64,000 nt of DNA, from contig JAEUIW010000011.1 in the NCBI GenBank assembly GCA_016794925.1, forward strand, positions 69,875-133,874, written 5' to 3'. The stretch comes from Phycisphaerae bacterium. GTDB taxonomy: Bacteria; Planctomycetota; Phycisphaerae; Phycisphaerales; UBA1924. A model generated the notes under the pieces. The model saw only the letters and a list, made by a program, of their open reading frames with translations, ran no database searches and was not told where the DNA came from. A program made the translations under genes and the position numbers. Of the stretch, positions 1 to 9,194 are shown one piece after another. Each line of letters starts with the position of its first letter. Position 1 is the stretch's first letter.

Positions 1-1
1 C

Positions 2-163
2 GAGGACTGGCAGTTCTGGACCACCACGCTCGCCGCGATCCTCGCCGCGGCGTACGTCGCCCGCGGCCTCCTGCCCGGCGGAATCCTCGGCGGTCGCGCG
101 AACCAGACCAGGGCCACGCTCACCGTGGAGGGAAAGAAGCCCGGCCGACCGCTCGCACGATAG
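2..163 (+). CDS. C-terminal fragment of a small membrane protein
   Basis: An open frame enters from the left edge and ends at TAG, giving the last 53 residues of a protein. It reads EDWQFWTTTLAAILAAAYVA and then a Gly/Leu-rich stretch, which is one likely transmembrane helix, followed by a short basic tail ending in PGRPLAR. Codon use is GC-rich like the rest of the window. The start lies outside the window, so total length and operon partners cannot be judged. I do not recognise the family; the function is unknown. Confidence 0.55.
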   Translation, partial: EDWQFWTTTLAAILAAAYVARGLLPGGILGGRANQTRATLTVEGKKPGRPLAR

Positions 164-515
164 AAACTCGTGTTCGCGTCCATCATTTCGCACGAACATC
201 ATGCGAACCTCAGATCTTGACCTCGGGAACTGATCTTGACAGAGCAGTCCGTTCTCTCGTAACCTGGCCGACGTCGCGAGTATGTAATGCGACCGGCATT
301 TCAAAGAGCGCCTCCATGATGCTGTTCTGCCTGGGTGTGCTCTCTCTCTCAATCGAAATCACCCGTGAACGCGACCCCGCTCGCGCAACCCGTGAACAAG
401 ACGACCGTGATCCGGATTCGTGACAACGTTCGTTGCAGGTTCGGCGAGTGGGCCCCTGAGCAGTGATCCGCATCGTTGTGCCCGCGCCACCCTCACGCCG
501 CAAAGGAAACGCAGC
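164..515. other. Intergenic region, no convincing gene
   Basis: This stretch separates the partial membrane protein from the next secreted protein. Open frames exist on both strands but have no recognisable product or ribosome binding site. GATCTTGAC occurs twice, 19 bp apart (213 and 232), and the second copy contains TTGACA at 236-241, a possible -35 box. No good -10 lies at the right distance. A promoter for the downstream pair is likely somewhere here but is not resolved. Confidence 0.4.
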
Positions 516-1664
516 ATGTTCGCTTTTTCGTTGCTCGCCGCGCATCTGTGCGTGACCGCGAGCACACCCCCCGCCGCGCCCGAGGGCGATCCCCGCGCCG
601 TGGCCCTGATGCGGGCGTTCGAGGCCCTTGACTCCTCCATCGAGGTCCTCCGCTGGCGACAGGTTCAGTACAGCCCTCCGGCCGCCTCCCTCGACAACAA
701 CCAGTACTGGCTGGCCGAGGAATCCGAATACTGGGTCGCGAGCGACGGCACGCACCGATTCCAGCACACGTATTCCGGCATGTTCGAGGACACGCGCGAG
801 TGGCTCCACATCGCCGAGAATTACGGCGGCACGCGCACACGCCAGGTCGGCTGGTACTTTCCCGATTCGAGCGGATCCATCAAAGACTCGGCGCACGTGG
901 TCGCCGCGGGGCCGGGCCCCCTCCGGCTGTTCGGCCGTTTCATCGACTACGCCATCCCCTACCGGTCCGTCACGCTCACGGAGCAGGTCCGCCGCGCCAA
1001 GGACGTTCAGTATCTCGAACCTACATCGGAAGAGCCCTGGCCCGGGTTCCGCGTCAACGGCCAGGTCAACGGCGGCTGGCTCGATGTCGAGATGCGGGTC
1101 GATCCCGACCACGGCTTCACGCCCCGGCTCTTCCGCACCATCCGGCACCACGACCAGTGGCCGATCGAGACGCTCGTCGCGCTCGAGGTCACGCCGGTGG
1201 GGCCGTTCTGGCTCCCCGCGCGGATCGTGCAGGGCACGACGTACCTGCAGAAAGTCGAGGACGTTCTCGACCCGCTCCCCGCGCACCACGTGAAGAACAT
1301 CGCGCTCGCCCGGGCCATGACGGGCCTGCCCGAGGAACTCAAGTCGCCGAGCCTCGCGGCATGGATCGAGCGGATGACCGAGGTTCGCATCTTCAATGAG
1401 GAAACGCGCGTGATGTTCGGCCCGCTCAGTTGCTTCGACAGCGACAACGAGACCGCCGGGCCGGGCATCGGCGTCCTCGCCGGGTACGCGGTCAACGAGC
1501 CGCTCCACGAGTCCGATCTCTTCGAGGGCTTTCCCCCGGGCGGGCGCATCTTCAACGGCTGCATCAGCCGGCACGTCACCGTCGAGCAGGCGCGGCATTT
1601 CTGGGGCTTGCTCGCCTCGCCGACCTGGGGCGGCGAGGTCAGCCCGGAAGGGAGCAACCCGTGA
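516..1664 (+). CDS. Secreted hypothetical protein
   Basis: A 382-residue protein of unknown function. The start at this ATG is chosen because an AGGAA box sits about 7 bases upstream and the N-terminus (MFAFSLLAAHLCVTAST) then looks like a signal peptide. A longer in-frame reading from 420 would bury it. The mature part is rich in Trp and Tyr with a beta-like pattern and has no domain I recognise. Its TGA stop overlaps the GTG start of the next gene (GTGA), so the two are translationally coupled and probably act together at the cell surface or in the periplasm. Confidence 0.75.
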   Translation: MFAFSLLAAHLCVTASTPPAAPEGDPRAVALMRAFEALDSSIEVLRWRQVQYSPPAASLDNNQYWLAEESEYWVASDGTHRFQHTYSGMFEDTREWLHIAENYGGTRTRQVGWYFPDSSGSIKDSAHVVAAGPGPLRLFGRFIDYAIPYRSVTLTEQVRRAKDVQYLEPTSEEPWPGFRVNGQVNGGWLDVEMRVDPDHGFTPRLFRTIRHHDQWPIETLVALEVTPVGPFWLPARIVQGTTYLQKVEDVLDPLPAHHVKNIALARAMTGLPEELKSPSLAAWIERMTEVRIFNEETRVMFGPLSCFDSDNETAGPGIGVLAGYAVNEPLHESDLFEGFPPGGRIFNGCISRHVTVEQARHFWGLLASPTWGGEVSPEGSNP

Positions 1665-2794
1665 TCGTGCCGCGCGCCCTGCTGACCGCGTTCGCTGCGT
1701 TGCCGCTCCTGCTCGCGGCCGTTCCGACGCGCCCGAACGAGCCGCCCCCGAGCCCGCCCGCGTGCCCCCCCCCCGCGGCCCCGACGAGCGCGAACGAGAC
1801 CCGCGCGTTCCGCATCGTGCGGGCCGATGCGGAGGACGCCGGCGTCGTGAAGATGTGGACGCTGGTCCGCCGAGCCGTCGCGTTCCAGAACACCCTCGAC
1901 ACGCCCGTGTCCGTCACCATCGACGGCCGGAGTTGCGGGTGCCTTCAGGTCATCCTCTCGAAATCGGATGTGCCCCCCGGCGAACAGACCGAGCTCACCT
2001 TCGGCGTGTCCGCGGTCCCCGCCGTCGGCGTGCAGATGCAGATCGTCACCCTCCGCGCGACCTGGACCGACGCCAAGGGGCCGCAGGTGGAGCGGATCAA
2101 CGTCCCGCTGCAGTACCAGACGGAGGTCTCATTCTTCGTGCGCCCCGAATCGGCCTGCCTGACCGGAATCCAGGGCGGGCGGGCGCACCTCGACGTGTTC
2201 ATGTACGAGCCGGGCGCTCCGGGCGACCCGCCGACGGTCGGTCCGCCGACGTGCTCGCTGCCGGGCTGGACGGTCCGCACGGTCGACGATCCGGTCGAGG
2301 TTCCCCGCCCGGTGCTGCATTTCCGCGCCGAAGGGCCCGTGGCCGCCGAGCCCGGATGCATCGACGGGATCATCACGTGGGCCCCGAGCGATGCCGATCC
2401 GAATCTCAACGGGACGGCCTACGCGGCCCGGGTGCCGCTGCGGATCCTCACCCGCAGCGCGTACCGGGCCTTCCCCGGCGGCCTGGTCTTCGCGCGCGGC
2501 CCGGGCGACACGACCGCCACGCTCGGCCTAACGCTCGTCGCCCGCTCCGACGCGGCGCCGCCCCCCGCCTCCGTCAGGCTCGATTCCGAAACCCCGTGGC
2601 TCTCGGTGCGGCTCGACCCGCCCGCGCGCGCGGTCACGTGCACCCTCACGCCCGCGCCCGACATGCCGCCCACCGGTTCGGTGCGCTGCCGGGCGCTCGC
2701 CGCGGACGGCGCGGCGCTGCTCGACTTCCCCATCGTCTGGCACACGAGCGCGACCGGGGGACCATCGATCGGCGATCCCGTCCCCGTGCACTGA
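1661..2794 (+). CDS. Secreted DUF1573-like protein
   Basis: A 377-residue exported protein beginning at a GTG that overlaps the previous stop codon. The signal sequence (about residues 1-21) is followed by a Pro-rich linker. Residues about 60-150 resemble a DUF1573/HYDIN-like Ig fold: the RSCGCLQ stretch near residue 90, followed by VPPGEQTEL, matches the SCGCT...PGE pattern of that family. The C-terminal half looks like further Ig-like sandwich domains. DUF1573 proteins are common in planctomycetes and Bacteroidetes, and their role is unknown. Coupling to the upstream secreted protein suggests a joint envelope function. Confidence 0.75.
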   Translation: MIVPRALLTAFAALPLLLAAVPTRPNEPPPSPPACPPPAAPTSANETRAFRIVRADAEDAGVVKMWTLVRRAVAFQNTLDTPVSVTIDGRSCGCLQVILSKSDVPPGEQTELTFGVSAVPAVGVQMQIVTLRATWTDAKGPQVERINVPLQYQTEVSFFVRPESACLTGIQGGRAHLDVFMYEPGAPGDPPTVGPPTCSLPGWTVRTVDDPVEVPRPVLHFRAEGPVAAEPGCIDGIITWAPSDADPNLNGTAYAARVPLRILTRSAYRAFPGGLVFARGPGDTTATLGLTLVARSDAAPPPASVRLDSETPWLSVRLDPPARAVTCTLTPAPDMPPTGSVRCRALAADGAALLDFPIVWHTSATGGPSIGDPVPVH

Positions 2795-2813
2795 ACGCGC
2801 GCCCGGGGCGCGT
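2795..2813. terminator. Possible short bidirectional terminator hairpin
   Basis: ACGCGC and GCGCGT form a 6-bp inverted repeat around a 7-base GC loop, immediately after the stop of the DUF1573-like gene and before the convergent DUF2007-like gene. There is no T-run, so termination is only inferred from position and symmetry. Confidence 0.3.
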
Positions 2814-2833
2814 CACCCGCGCCGCGTCCCCGA

Positions 2834-3313
2834 TCAACCCTTCGCACGGTGCGCGAGCAGCGCCACCGCCAGCCCGAGGAAACTCAGCACCATCCCGAAC
2901 GCGCCCGCGACCGCCAGCACCGGGATCGCCAGCAGCGCGAACGAGCACACGAAGACCGCGACCAGCACCCGCGCCGAAGGGCTCCGCCACGCCGACGGGC
3001 TCCCCGGCGCCGCGGCGGCGGCCGGACCGTCCGATGCTCCATCCTCGAGCTCCCCGACATCCACCTCGTCCCAGTTCACGTCCACCCGCTCGGCCTTGAG
3101 GTCCCGCAGCACCGACCGCGCCGCGTCAAGGTCCGTGGCCCGCACCATCACGGCGACGCCCGGCGTCGGCACCTCCGCCCGCAACTGGCCCAGCAGCGAC
3201 CCGAACGGCGCGGCGCGGATGCCCTTCGCCTCCAGCGCCTGCACCATGGCCTCCGCTTCGATCTCCGAAGCGGCCACCGCCGCCTGAACCAGCGATTCCG
3301 GATCTCGCGTCAT
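2834..3313 (-). CDS. DUF2007-like domain membrane protein
   Basis: A 159-residue protein. Residues about 8-75 (AVAASEIEAEAMVQALEAKG, then a VMVRATDLDAARSVL stretch) fit the DUF2007 'signal transducing' fold, a small domain whose hallmark is comparing two positions of a protein by an ACT-like pattern. An acidic linker follows, and the C-terminal third is hydrophobic with about two membrane helices. So the DUF2007 part is probably cytoplasmic and membrane-anchored. Convergent with the DUF1573-like gene and divergent from the LOG gene. Biological role unknown. Confidence 0.75.
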   Translation of the reverse strand: MTRDPESLVQAAVAASEIEAEAMVQALEAKGIRAAPFGSLLGQLRAEVPTPGVAVMVRATDLDAARSVLRDLKAERVDVNWDEVDVGELEDGASDGPAAAAAPGSPSAWRSPSARVLVAVFVCSFALLAIPVLAVAGAFGMVLSFLGLAVALLAHRAKG

Positions 3314-3489
3314 GGCGGATCGCGTCCATACCCCCGCTCACGAGCCTACCACAATCGGGCGGCACGCGGCGCATTCCTTCACGCCGCGGCGGCGGCGCCG
3401 ACCGATGTAACCTCGCCGGACGCGCGCGCCGAAGCTCCCCCGGGGCCGAGCCGCCGCCCTCCCCGACCGATAGCAAGGGTGTGAACGCG

Positions 3490-4293
3490 ATGCTCGAGTG
3501 GCTGCGGCGGCAGATCGACGTGACGGGGCTCTCCGGCGGCGCCGCCGCGGCCGATCGCCCCTGGGGCAAGGGCACCCGCGACCCCGAGGAGCGGGTCTTC
3601 CTCGAAGGGCCCCGCACCCGCCGCTTCGAGCTGCTGCGCGCCCTCCGCATCTTCATCGAGTTCGTGCGCGGCTTCCGGATGCTCCACTTCGTGGGCCCGT
3701 GCGTGACCGTGTTCGGCTCGGCCCGCTTCCCCGAGAGCCACGCCTACTACGCCCTCGCCCGCGAGATGGGCGCCCGGCTCTCCGGCATGGGCTTCACCGT
3801 CATGACCGGCGGCGGCCCGGGCGTGATGGAGGCCGCCAACCGCGGCGCCAAGGAATCCGGCGGCCGCTCCATCGGCTGCAACATCAAGCTCCCCATGGAG
3901 CAGGAGCCCAACCCCTACGTCGATTCGTGGATGGAGTTCCGCTACTTCTTCGTCCGCAAGGTCATGCTCGTCAAGTACTCGTACGCGTTCGTCGTGCTCC
4001 CCGGCGGCTTCGGCACCATGGACGAACTCTTCGAGGCCGCCACCCTGGTGCAGACCGGCAAGATCAAGCACTTTCCGATCGTGCTCATGGGCCGCGCCTA
4101 CTGGGAGCCCATGATGGCCTTCCTGCGCGACACCATGGAGGCGCAGGGCACCATCTCGCCCGGCGACCTCGACCACCTCTTCCTCACCGATTCGCCCGAC
4201 GAGGCCGTCGCGCACGTCGAGCGCATGGGCATCGCCGCCTTCGGCCTGAAGCGCACCACCCAGCCGCGCCGCTGGTGGTTCCTCGGGGAGTGA
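3490..4293 (+). CDS. LOG family protein (Rossmann-fold nucleotide hydrolase-like)
   Basis: A 267-residue protein of the LOG/TIGR00730 family. Some characterised members cleave nucleotide 5'-monophosphates into base and ribose 5-phosphate. The two family signatures are present: GGGPGVMEAA at about 107-116 and PGGFGTMDE at about 171-179. The start at this ATG is preferred because an AAGGG box lies 10 bases upstream; the GTG at 3481 sits too close to it. An N-terminal 65 residues precede the fold, as in the longer bacterial LOG proteins. The real substrate in this organism is not known. Confidence 0.88.
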   Translation: MLEWLRRQIDVTGLSGGAAAADRPWGKGTRDPEERVFLEGPRTRRFELLRALRIFIEFVRGFRMLHFVGPCVTVFGSARFPESHAYYALAREMGARLSGMGFTVMTGGGPGVMEAANRGAKESGGRSIGCNIKLPMEQEPNPYVDSWMEFRYFFVRKVMLVKYSYAFVVLPGGFGTMDELFEAATLVQTGKIKHFPIVLMGRAYWEPMMAFLRDTMEAQGTISPGDLDHLFLTDSPDEAVAHVERMGIAAFGLKRTTQPRRWWFLGE

Positions 4294-4303
4294 GCCGGAA
4301 CGA

Positions 4304-4855
4304 TCAGAGCACGACCTGATCCTGATCCGGACCGGTGCGGGAAATGTCCTCGGCCCGGCGGAACACGAGGTCGGTCTTCCAGATCCGCGGCCCGGAATCG
4401 AGCGAAAGCTCCCGCGGCGTGGGCCCGGCGGACATCAGCACGCAGCGCCGCGCGCGTGCGTACGCCTCCTTGAACATCGCCAGCCCCATCGATCCCGGCG
4501 TGGGGGACATCCGGCAGACGCGGCTGATCACCGCGACGGTCGCCTCCAGCGCGTCGCCCGCTTCCCGCTGCGCGCGCGCGGTCTCGTTGTCGAGGTACGG
4601 ACCAAGGTGAATCGTGTACCCCGGCCGCTGCCGTGGGATCTCACCCTCGATGATCGCCACCCGGAGCCGGCCCTCCGGATCATCGGGCCCGATCTTCCGG
4701 AGCAGGTCGTTGAACACGCTCCGCCCCGCGAGTTCGCTCCTGAACAGGAGCGCCATCATGGGCGGGTGCATCCCGAAGGGATCCACCATATGGCTCACCC
4801 CCAGCCAGTCGGCACGGTCCCACAACATCGTGTTGATGAGCGGCTGAGGCCTCAT
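4304..4855 (-). CDS. Hypothetical protein
   Basis: A 183-residue soluble protein of unknown function. A GGAGG box 5 bases upstream of this ATG decides the start; the frame extends 36 codons further upstream without support. It begins MRPQPLINTMLWDRADWLGV and contains an HPPMMALLFRSELAGRSVF stretch, with no signal peptide or membrane helix. Only 10 bases separate it from the convergent LOG gene. I see no catalytic motif and do not recognise the family. Confidence 0.7.
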   Translation of the reverse strand: MRPQPLINTMLWDRADWLGVSHMVDPFGMHPPMMALLFRSELAGRSVFNDLLRKIGPDDPEGRLRVAIIEGEIPRQRPGYTIHLGPYLDNETARAQREAGDALEATVAVISRVCRMSPTPGSMGLAMFKEAYARARRCVLMSAGPTPRELSLDSGPRIWKTDLVFRRAEDISRTGPDQDQVVL

Positions 4856-4959
4856 GACAACCTCCGTGCGGGCACGCCCGGCGCCGCGATCCGCGGACCG
4901 CCACGCACACCGATGGTATTCGGCCCGCGACCCCGCGCGGCGCGATCCCGGCCACGGCC

Positions 4960-6651
4960 TCAACCCGCGATGGCCAGCCGCGGCGGGCCGCCCGCGTCCG
5001 CGCCCGACCGCGCGCGCTCCGTGCCCGTGCCCGACTGCATCTCCGGTACATACCGGCGGAGCACCGCCAGCACCGCGTCACGATCCGGCACCGGCGCCTC
5101 GGGCCGGGCCCGCACCTCGCTCAGGGCCGCGATCATCTCGTCCGCTCGCTCGGTGCGCGCCCGCTCATCGGGCCCATCGCCCGCCCAGGCGTGGATGCCC
5201 GGGTGCGCCGTGGGGGCCAGGTTCTCCGCCGCGTACGCCAGCTCCTCGTGCAGCTTCTCGCCCGGCCGCGCGCCCGTGAACACGATGTCCGCCGCGGCAC
5301 GGGAGGGATCCGGCGCGGGCGTGCCCGGCACGCGCGCCTCTAGCCCGTGCGCCCGCACGAACCGCACCGCCAGGTCCAGGATCCGGACCGGCTCGCCCAT
5401 GTCGAGCACGTACACCGGCGCCGACGCGTCCGGCCGCGATGGCGACGCCCCGCCCGCGAGCGTCAGGCGCGGCCCGGCGTTCAACGCCCCCGTCGCCGCG
5501 CCCGCGTCCGCCATCGCCGCGGCCTGCAGCACCAGCAGCGCCGCCTCGTGGATGGTCATGAAATACCGCGTCATGCGCGGGTCGGTCACCGTGACCGGCC
5601 CGCCCTCGCTCAACTGGCTGGACCAGATCGGCAGCACCGAGCACGCCGAGCCCAGCACGTTGCCGAACCGCACCATGCTCATGCGCGTCGCCGAGGCCCC
5701 CGCCCGCGCGCGCACGTAAATCTCCGCCAGACGCTTCGTCGCCCCCATCACGCTCGTGGGGTTCACCGCCTTGTCCGACGAGATCATCACGAAGCGCTCC
5801 GCCCCGCACGCCGCGGCCGCGTCCGCGATCGAGCGCGTGCCGAAGACGTTGTTGCTCACCGCGTGACTGGGGTGGTCCTCCATCAGCGGCACGTGCTTGT
5901 GCGCCGCCGCGTGGAACACCGTGTGCGGCCGCAGCGACGTCAGCAGGTCGCGCGTCGAGCGGCCGTCCACCACGTCGTGCAGCACCGCCCGGCGCGGCAC
6001 GTCGGGGAACCGCGACGCCACCTGCCGGTCGATCTCGAACAACGCGTTCTCGGAACGCTCGACCAGGATGAGCAGCTCGGGACGGAACTCCGCCGCCAAG
6101 CGCGACAGCTCCGAACCGATCGACCCGCCCGCTCCCGTGATCAGCACCCGCTTGCCCGTGAGGATCCGGCCCACCGCCCGCCGGTCAAGACCGTGCGGCG
6201 TGCGCGCGATCAACTCCGCCGGATCGAGCGCCGACCGGCCCGGGGCGACCGCCGCCCCCCCGACCCCCCCGACCCCCGCCGCCAGCAACTCTGTCAGCGG
6301 CGGCACCAGCCGCTCCGACACTCCCGCCTGCTTCAGCAGCGCCCGCGCCCGCGCCAACGCCGCGGACATCGCGCCGGGTAGACTCACGATCGCCCACCGC
6401 ACCCCGCACCGCGCCGCGACCGCCACCAGCTCGTCCGTCCAACCCAGCACCGGCAGACCCGGGTCGCACGTCAGCCCGGCCGCCGACCCGTGCCGCCGCA
6501 CCAGCACGCACCCGCCCGGGCGCAGCTCGGGCGCCGCCGCCGCCAACTGCGCGCGCAGCGAACGCACCGTCTCCTCCGTGCCCACCAGGATCAGTTCGGA
6601 CACCCCGACCCCCGCTCCCACGATCGACGGCTGGAACATCGGCGACAGCAT
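4960..6651 (-). CDS. CapD/FlaA1-type nucleoside-diphosphate-sugar epimerase/dehydratase
   Basis: A 563-residue protein of the CapD/FlaA1 polysaccharide biosynthesis family, which modifies UDP-linked sugars for capsule, O-antigen or glycan synthesis. The C-terminal catalytic domain shows the NAD(P) glycine motif GAGGSIGSE at about 173-181 and SSDKAVNPTSVMGATKR at about 291-307. AGGAG lies 6 bases before this ATG, and upstream in-frame codons lack such a box. Unlike WbpM/CapD there is no block of N-terminal membrane helices; instead about 150 residues form a CoA-binding-like domain, so the enzyme is probably soluble. The divergent manC two genes away fits a nucleotide-sugar role. Confidence 0.88.
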   Translation of the reverse strand: MLSPMFQPSIVGAGVGVSELILVGTEETVRSLRAQLAAAAPELRPGGCVLVRRHGSAAGLTCDPGLPVLGWTDELVAVAARCGVRWAIVSLPGAMSAALARARALLKQAGVSERLVPPLTELLAAGVGGVGGAAVAPGRSALDPAELIARTPHGLDRRAVGRILTGKRVLITGAGGSIGSELSRLAAEFRPELLILVERSENALFEIDRQVASRFPDVPRRAVLHDVVDGRSTRDLLTSLRPHTVFHAAAHKHVPLMEDHPSHAVSNNVFGTRSIADAAAACGAERFVMISSDKAVNPTSVMGATKRLAEIYVRARAGASATRMSMVRFGNVLGSACSVLPIWSSQLSEGGPVTVTDPRMTRYFMTIHEAALLVLQAAAMADAGAATGALNAGPRLTLAGGASPSRPDASAPVYVLDMGEPVRILDLAVRFVRAHGLEARVPGTPAPDPSRAAADIVFTGARPGEKLHEELAYAAENLAPTAHPGIHAWAGDGPDERARTERADEMIAALSEVRARPEAPVPDRDAVLAVLRRYVPEMQSGTGTERARSGADAGGPPRLAIAG

Positions 6652-6796
6652 GCGCGGCTCCTGCGCCCCCATTTCCCCCCACCCCGATCGACCCACCATC
6701 TGGGTTATCGGCGTTCGGAACGCCGGATCTGAGCCCCCGCGCCCGCGGCGCGATCTGGCCGACGCGGCCAACGTGTCCCCGCGTTACCCTGCGGAC

Positions 6797-7450
6797 ATGA
6801 TCGCCCGTCTGTCAGGCACCCTCGAATCGGTGGAAGGGCTTGTCGCCGTCATCCGCCCGGGGAGCGCCGACAACCCAGATTCCGGTCTGGCTTACGAGGT
6901 CATGCTCCCGGCGTATCTGGCTTCGCGCGTGTCCGCCTCCTTGGGCCAGCGCGTCAGCCTGTTCACCATGCAGTACCTCGAGAGCCAGGGTCAGGGCGCC
7001 AGTTTCATCCCCCGGCTGATCGGGTTCTCCTCCCCCGAGGAGCGCCGGTTCTTCGAGCTCTTCACCACCGTGAAGGGGCTGGGCAACAAGCGCGCCCTGC
7101 GGGCCCTGGCCGAGCCGCCCCCGGTCGTGGCGGGAGCGATCGAGTCCCGCGACCAGACCGCGTTGCAGCGCTTGCCCGAGATCGGGAAGAAGCTCGCCGA
7201 GACCATCATCGTCGAGCTCAAGGGCAAGGCCGCGCTGTTCATCATCCCGGGCGCAACGGACCGAGGCACGCGGGAGGCCGCCGAGCCGGACGCGCGCTCC
7301 GGCCCCGCGGAGGAGGCGATCGCCGCGCTCATCGCGCTGGGGGAGGACGCTGGCGAGGCGCAGCGGATGGTGCGCCGGGCCGTTTCGGGCGCACCCGAGG
7401 CCGCGTCGGCCGAGGCGATCCTCGCGGCGGCGTACCGGCTGAAGCGCTGA
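6797..7450 (+). CDS. ruvA: Holliday junction branch migration protein RuvA
   Basis: A 217-residue RuvA. It binds Holliday junctions as a tetramer and loads the RuvB motor onto them. The N-terminal OB fold begins MIARLSGTLESVEG; the helix-hairpin-helix region includes KGLGNKRALRALA and LPEIGKKLAETIIVELKG; the C-terminal RuvB-binding domain is EEAIAALIALG to AAAYRLKR. Length is close to the family norm (about 200). ruvB and ruvC are not in this window. The next genes are manC and ruvX, so recombination and sugar-nucleotide genes are interleaved. Confidence 0.95.
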   Translation: MIARLSGTLESVEGLVAVIRPGSADNPDSGLAYEVMLPAYLASRVSASLGQRVSLFTMQYLESQGQGASFIPRLIGFSSPEERRFFELFTTVKGLGNKRALRALAEPPPVVAGAIESRDQTALQRLPEIGKKLAETIIVELKGKAALFIIPGATDRGTREAAEPDARSGPAEEAIAALIALGEDAGEAQRMVRRAVSGAPEAASAEAILAAAYRLKR

Positions 7451-7498
7451 GCGGGGCGGTCCAAGTCGCGGCGCGCGCGGCCCGATATAGTCCGCACC

Positions 7499-8617
7499 AT
7501 GCGTTACGCGATGATCATGGCGGGCGGCGCGGGGACGCGCCTGTGGCCGATGAGCCGCAAGAACCGTCCCAAGCAACTGCTGCCGTTCATCCACGATCCC
7601 CGCCCCGGCGCGCCACCGGCCTCGCTGCTGGCGCTCGCGGCGGCCCGTCTCGAGGGCGTCGTCCCGCCCGAGCGTCGGTTCATCTGCACCGGGGAGTCGT
7701 ATCGGGACGCGATCCGGGCCGCGCTGCCCGAGTTCAGCGATGCGCGCATCCTGGGCGAACCCGTCGCGCGCGACACCGTGAACGCCGTGGGGTTCGCCGC
7801 CGCGGTCTTCGAGAAGCTCGATCCCGGCGCGATCTTCGCGGTGTTCACCGCGGACCACGTGATCGCGCCGCTGGACGTCTTCCGCCAGCGCGTGGACCTG
7901 GGCTTCCGGCTCGTCGAGGCGGACCCGCGCCGGCTGGTCACCTTCTCCATCGAGCCCACGTACCCCGCCACCGGCTACGGCTACGTCGAGCGCGGCACGC
8001 CGGTGCTCGGGCTGAGCGGATCCGAGAATCTCGCGTACCGCGTCGCCCGCTTCGTCGAGAAGCCCAACGCGCAGCGCGCCCAGGCCTACTTCGAGAGCGG
8101 CTTGTTCGGCTGGAACAGCGGCATGTTCGTCTGGAAAGCCGCGACCGTGCTCGACTGCCTCCGCCGTTTCAAGCCCGAGTGCCACGCGGGGCTGATGGAG
8201 ATCCAGCGCGCCTGGGGCACGCCCGCGCAGGCCGAAACGCTCGGGCGCGTCTACCCCACGCTCCCCCGGACCAGCATCGACTACGCCGTGATGGAGCCCG
8301 CGGGGGCCGACAAGCAGGTCCAGGTCTGCACCGTGCGCATGGACGTGGAATGGCTCGACGTCGGGAGCTGGCCCAGCTACGGCGAGACCCTCCCCGCCGA
8401 CGCGGACGGCAACCGCCTCGGGGGCGTGGGGCGCGCCGTCACCATGGGCACGCGCGGCTCGCTCGTCGCCGTGGACAACCCCGGGCACACCGTGGCCCTG
8501 CTGGGGGTGGAGAACCTGATCGTCATCCACACCCCCGACGCGACGCTGATCATGCCGCGCGAAAAGGCCGAGTCGCTCAAGGCCCTGCACGACGCGCTCG
8601 ACGAACGGCTGAAGTAG
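7499..8617 (+). CDS. manC: Mannose-1-phosphate guanylyltransferase
   Basis: A 372-residue enzyme predicted to make GDP-mannose from mannose 1-phosphate and GTP. The nucleotidyltransferase signature MAGGAGTRLWPMSR is at residues 7-20, followed by RPKQLLPF; FVEKPN lies in the middle of the fold, and the C-terminal part has left-handed beta-helix-like hydrophobic repeats. The length indicates the single-function form without the phosphomannose isomerase (cupin) domain of longer ManC/AlgA proteins. GDP-mannose would feed glycan synthesis, consistent with the nearby CapD-like gene. Confidence 0.93.
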   Translation: MRYAMIMAGGAGTRLWPMSRKNRPKQLLPFIHDPRPGAPPASLLALAAARLEGVVPPERRFICTGESYRDAIRAALPEFSDARILGEPVARDTVNAVGFAAAVFEKLDPGAIFAVFTADHVIAPLDVFRQRVDLGFRLVEADPRRLVTFSIEPTYPATGYGYVERGTPVLGLSGSENLAYRVARFVEKPNAQRAQAYFESGLFGWNSGMFVWKAATVLDCLRRFKPECHAGLMEIQRAWGTPAQAETLGRVYPTLPRTSIDYAVMEPAGADKQVQVCTVRMDVEWLDVGSWPSYGETLPADADGNRLGGVGRAVTMGTRGSLVAVDNPGHTVALLGVENLIVIHTPDATLIMPREKAESLKALHDALDERLK

Positions 8618-8665
8618 CCGCGCCGGCCCCCGCGTCACGCGCCGGGCGCGCCCCAACAATGGCCG

Positions 8666-9160
8666 GTGCGGTACCTCGCGGTGGACCTCGGCGATGCGCG
8701 GACCGGGCTGGCCCTGGGCGATGACGCGACGCGCATCGTGTCCCCACGGGGCGTGCTGGAGATCCCGATCGCGCGCGCGGCCGGGAACGCCCTGCTCGAC
8801 GCCGTCCGCCGCGCGTTCGTCGAATCCGGGGCCGGGGGGATCGTGATGGGGCTGCCCCTGAACATGGACGGCTCGGAGGGCCCCCGCGCCAAGGGCGTGC
8901 GGGCGTTCGCCTCGCGTCTGGCTGAACGCTGCCCCGTCCCCATCGAACTCCACGATGAGCGTCTCACGACCGCCGCGGCCGACTGGGCCATGGCCCGATC
9001 CGGGCTCACCCACGGTCAGAAGAAGACCCGGCGCGACGCCCTCGCCGCGGCGGAGTTGCTCCGTGACTTCCTTTCCCGGCGGGCGGCGGACTCGGGGCCG
9101 CACGTTCCCGCGAACCCCCGGGACACAAACGGCCCCGGTCCTGGGACCGGGGCCGCGTGA
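8666..9160 (+). CDS. ruvX: RuvX/YqgF-type Holliday junction resolvase-like nuclease
   Basis: A 164-residue RNase H-fold protein. It starts at a GTG (MRYLAVDLGDARTGLALG), with the first acidic residue in AVDLGDARTG, the second in GIVMGLPLNMDGSEG, and HDERLTT plus the C-terminal RRDALAAAELLRDFL helix as usual. YqgF proteins act in pre-16S rRNA 5' processing and resemble resolvases. The last residues (NGPGPGTGAA) are encoded by a strong hairpin, so the tail may exist to accommodate a terminator. An ATG at 8659 is out of frame. Confidence 0.9.
   Translation: MRYLAVDLGDARTGLALGDDATRIVSPRGVLEIPIARAAGNALLDAVRRAFVESGAGGIVMGLPLNMDGSEGPRAKGVRAFASRLAERCPVPIELHDERLTTAAADWAMARSGLTHGQKKTRRDALAAAELLRDFLSRRAADSGPHVPANPRDTNGPGPGTGAA
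9130..9155. terminator. Strong GC hairpin inside the 3' end of ruvX
   Basis: CGGCCCCGGTCC and GGACCGGGGCCG are perfect 12-bp inverted arms with a 2-base gap (4 or more unpaired in practice). It lies in the final codons of ruvX and faces the convergent LolA-like gene, so it probably terminates both. There is no T-tract. Confidence 0.6.
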
Positions 9161-9194
9161 ACGTTCGAGCTCGCGCGGCCAATCCCGGGCGGGG

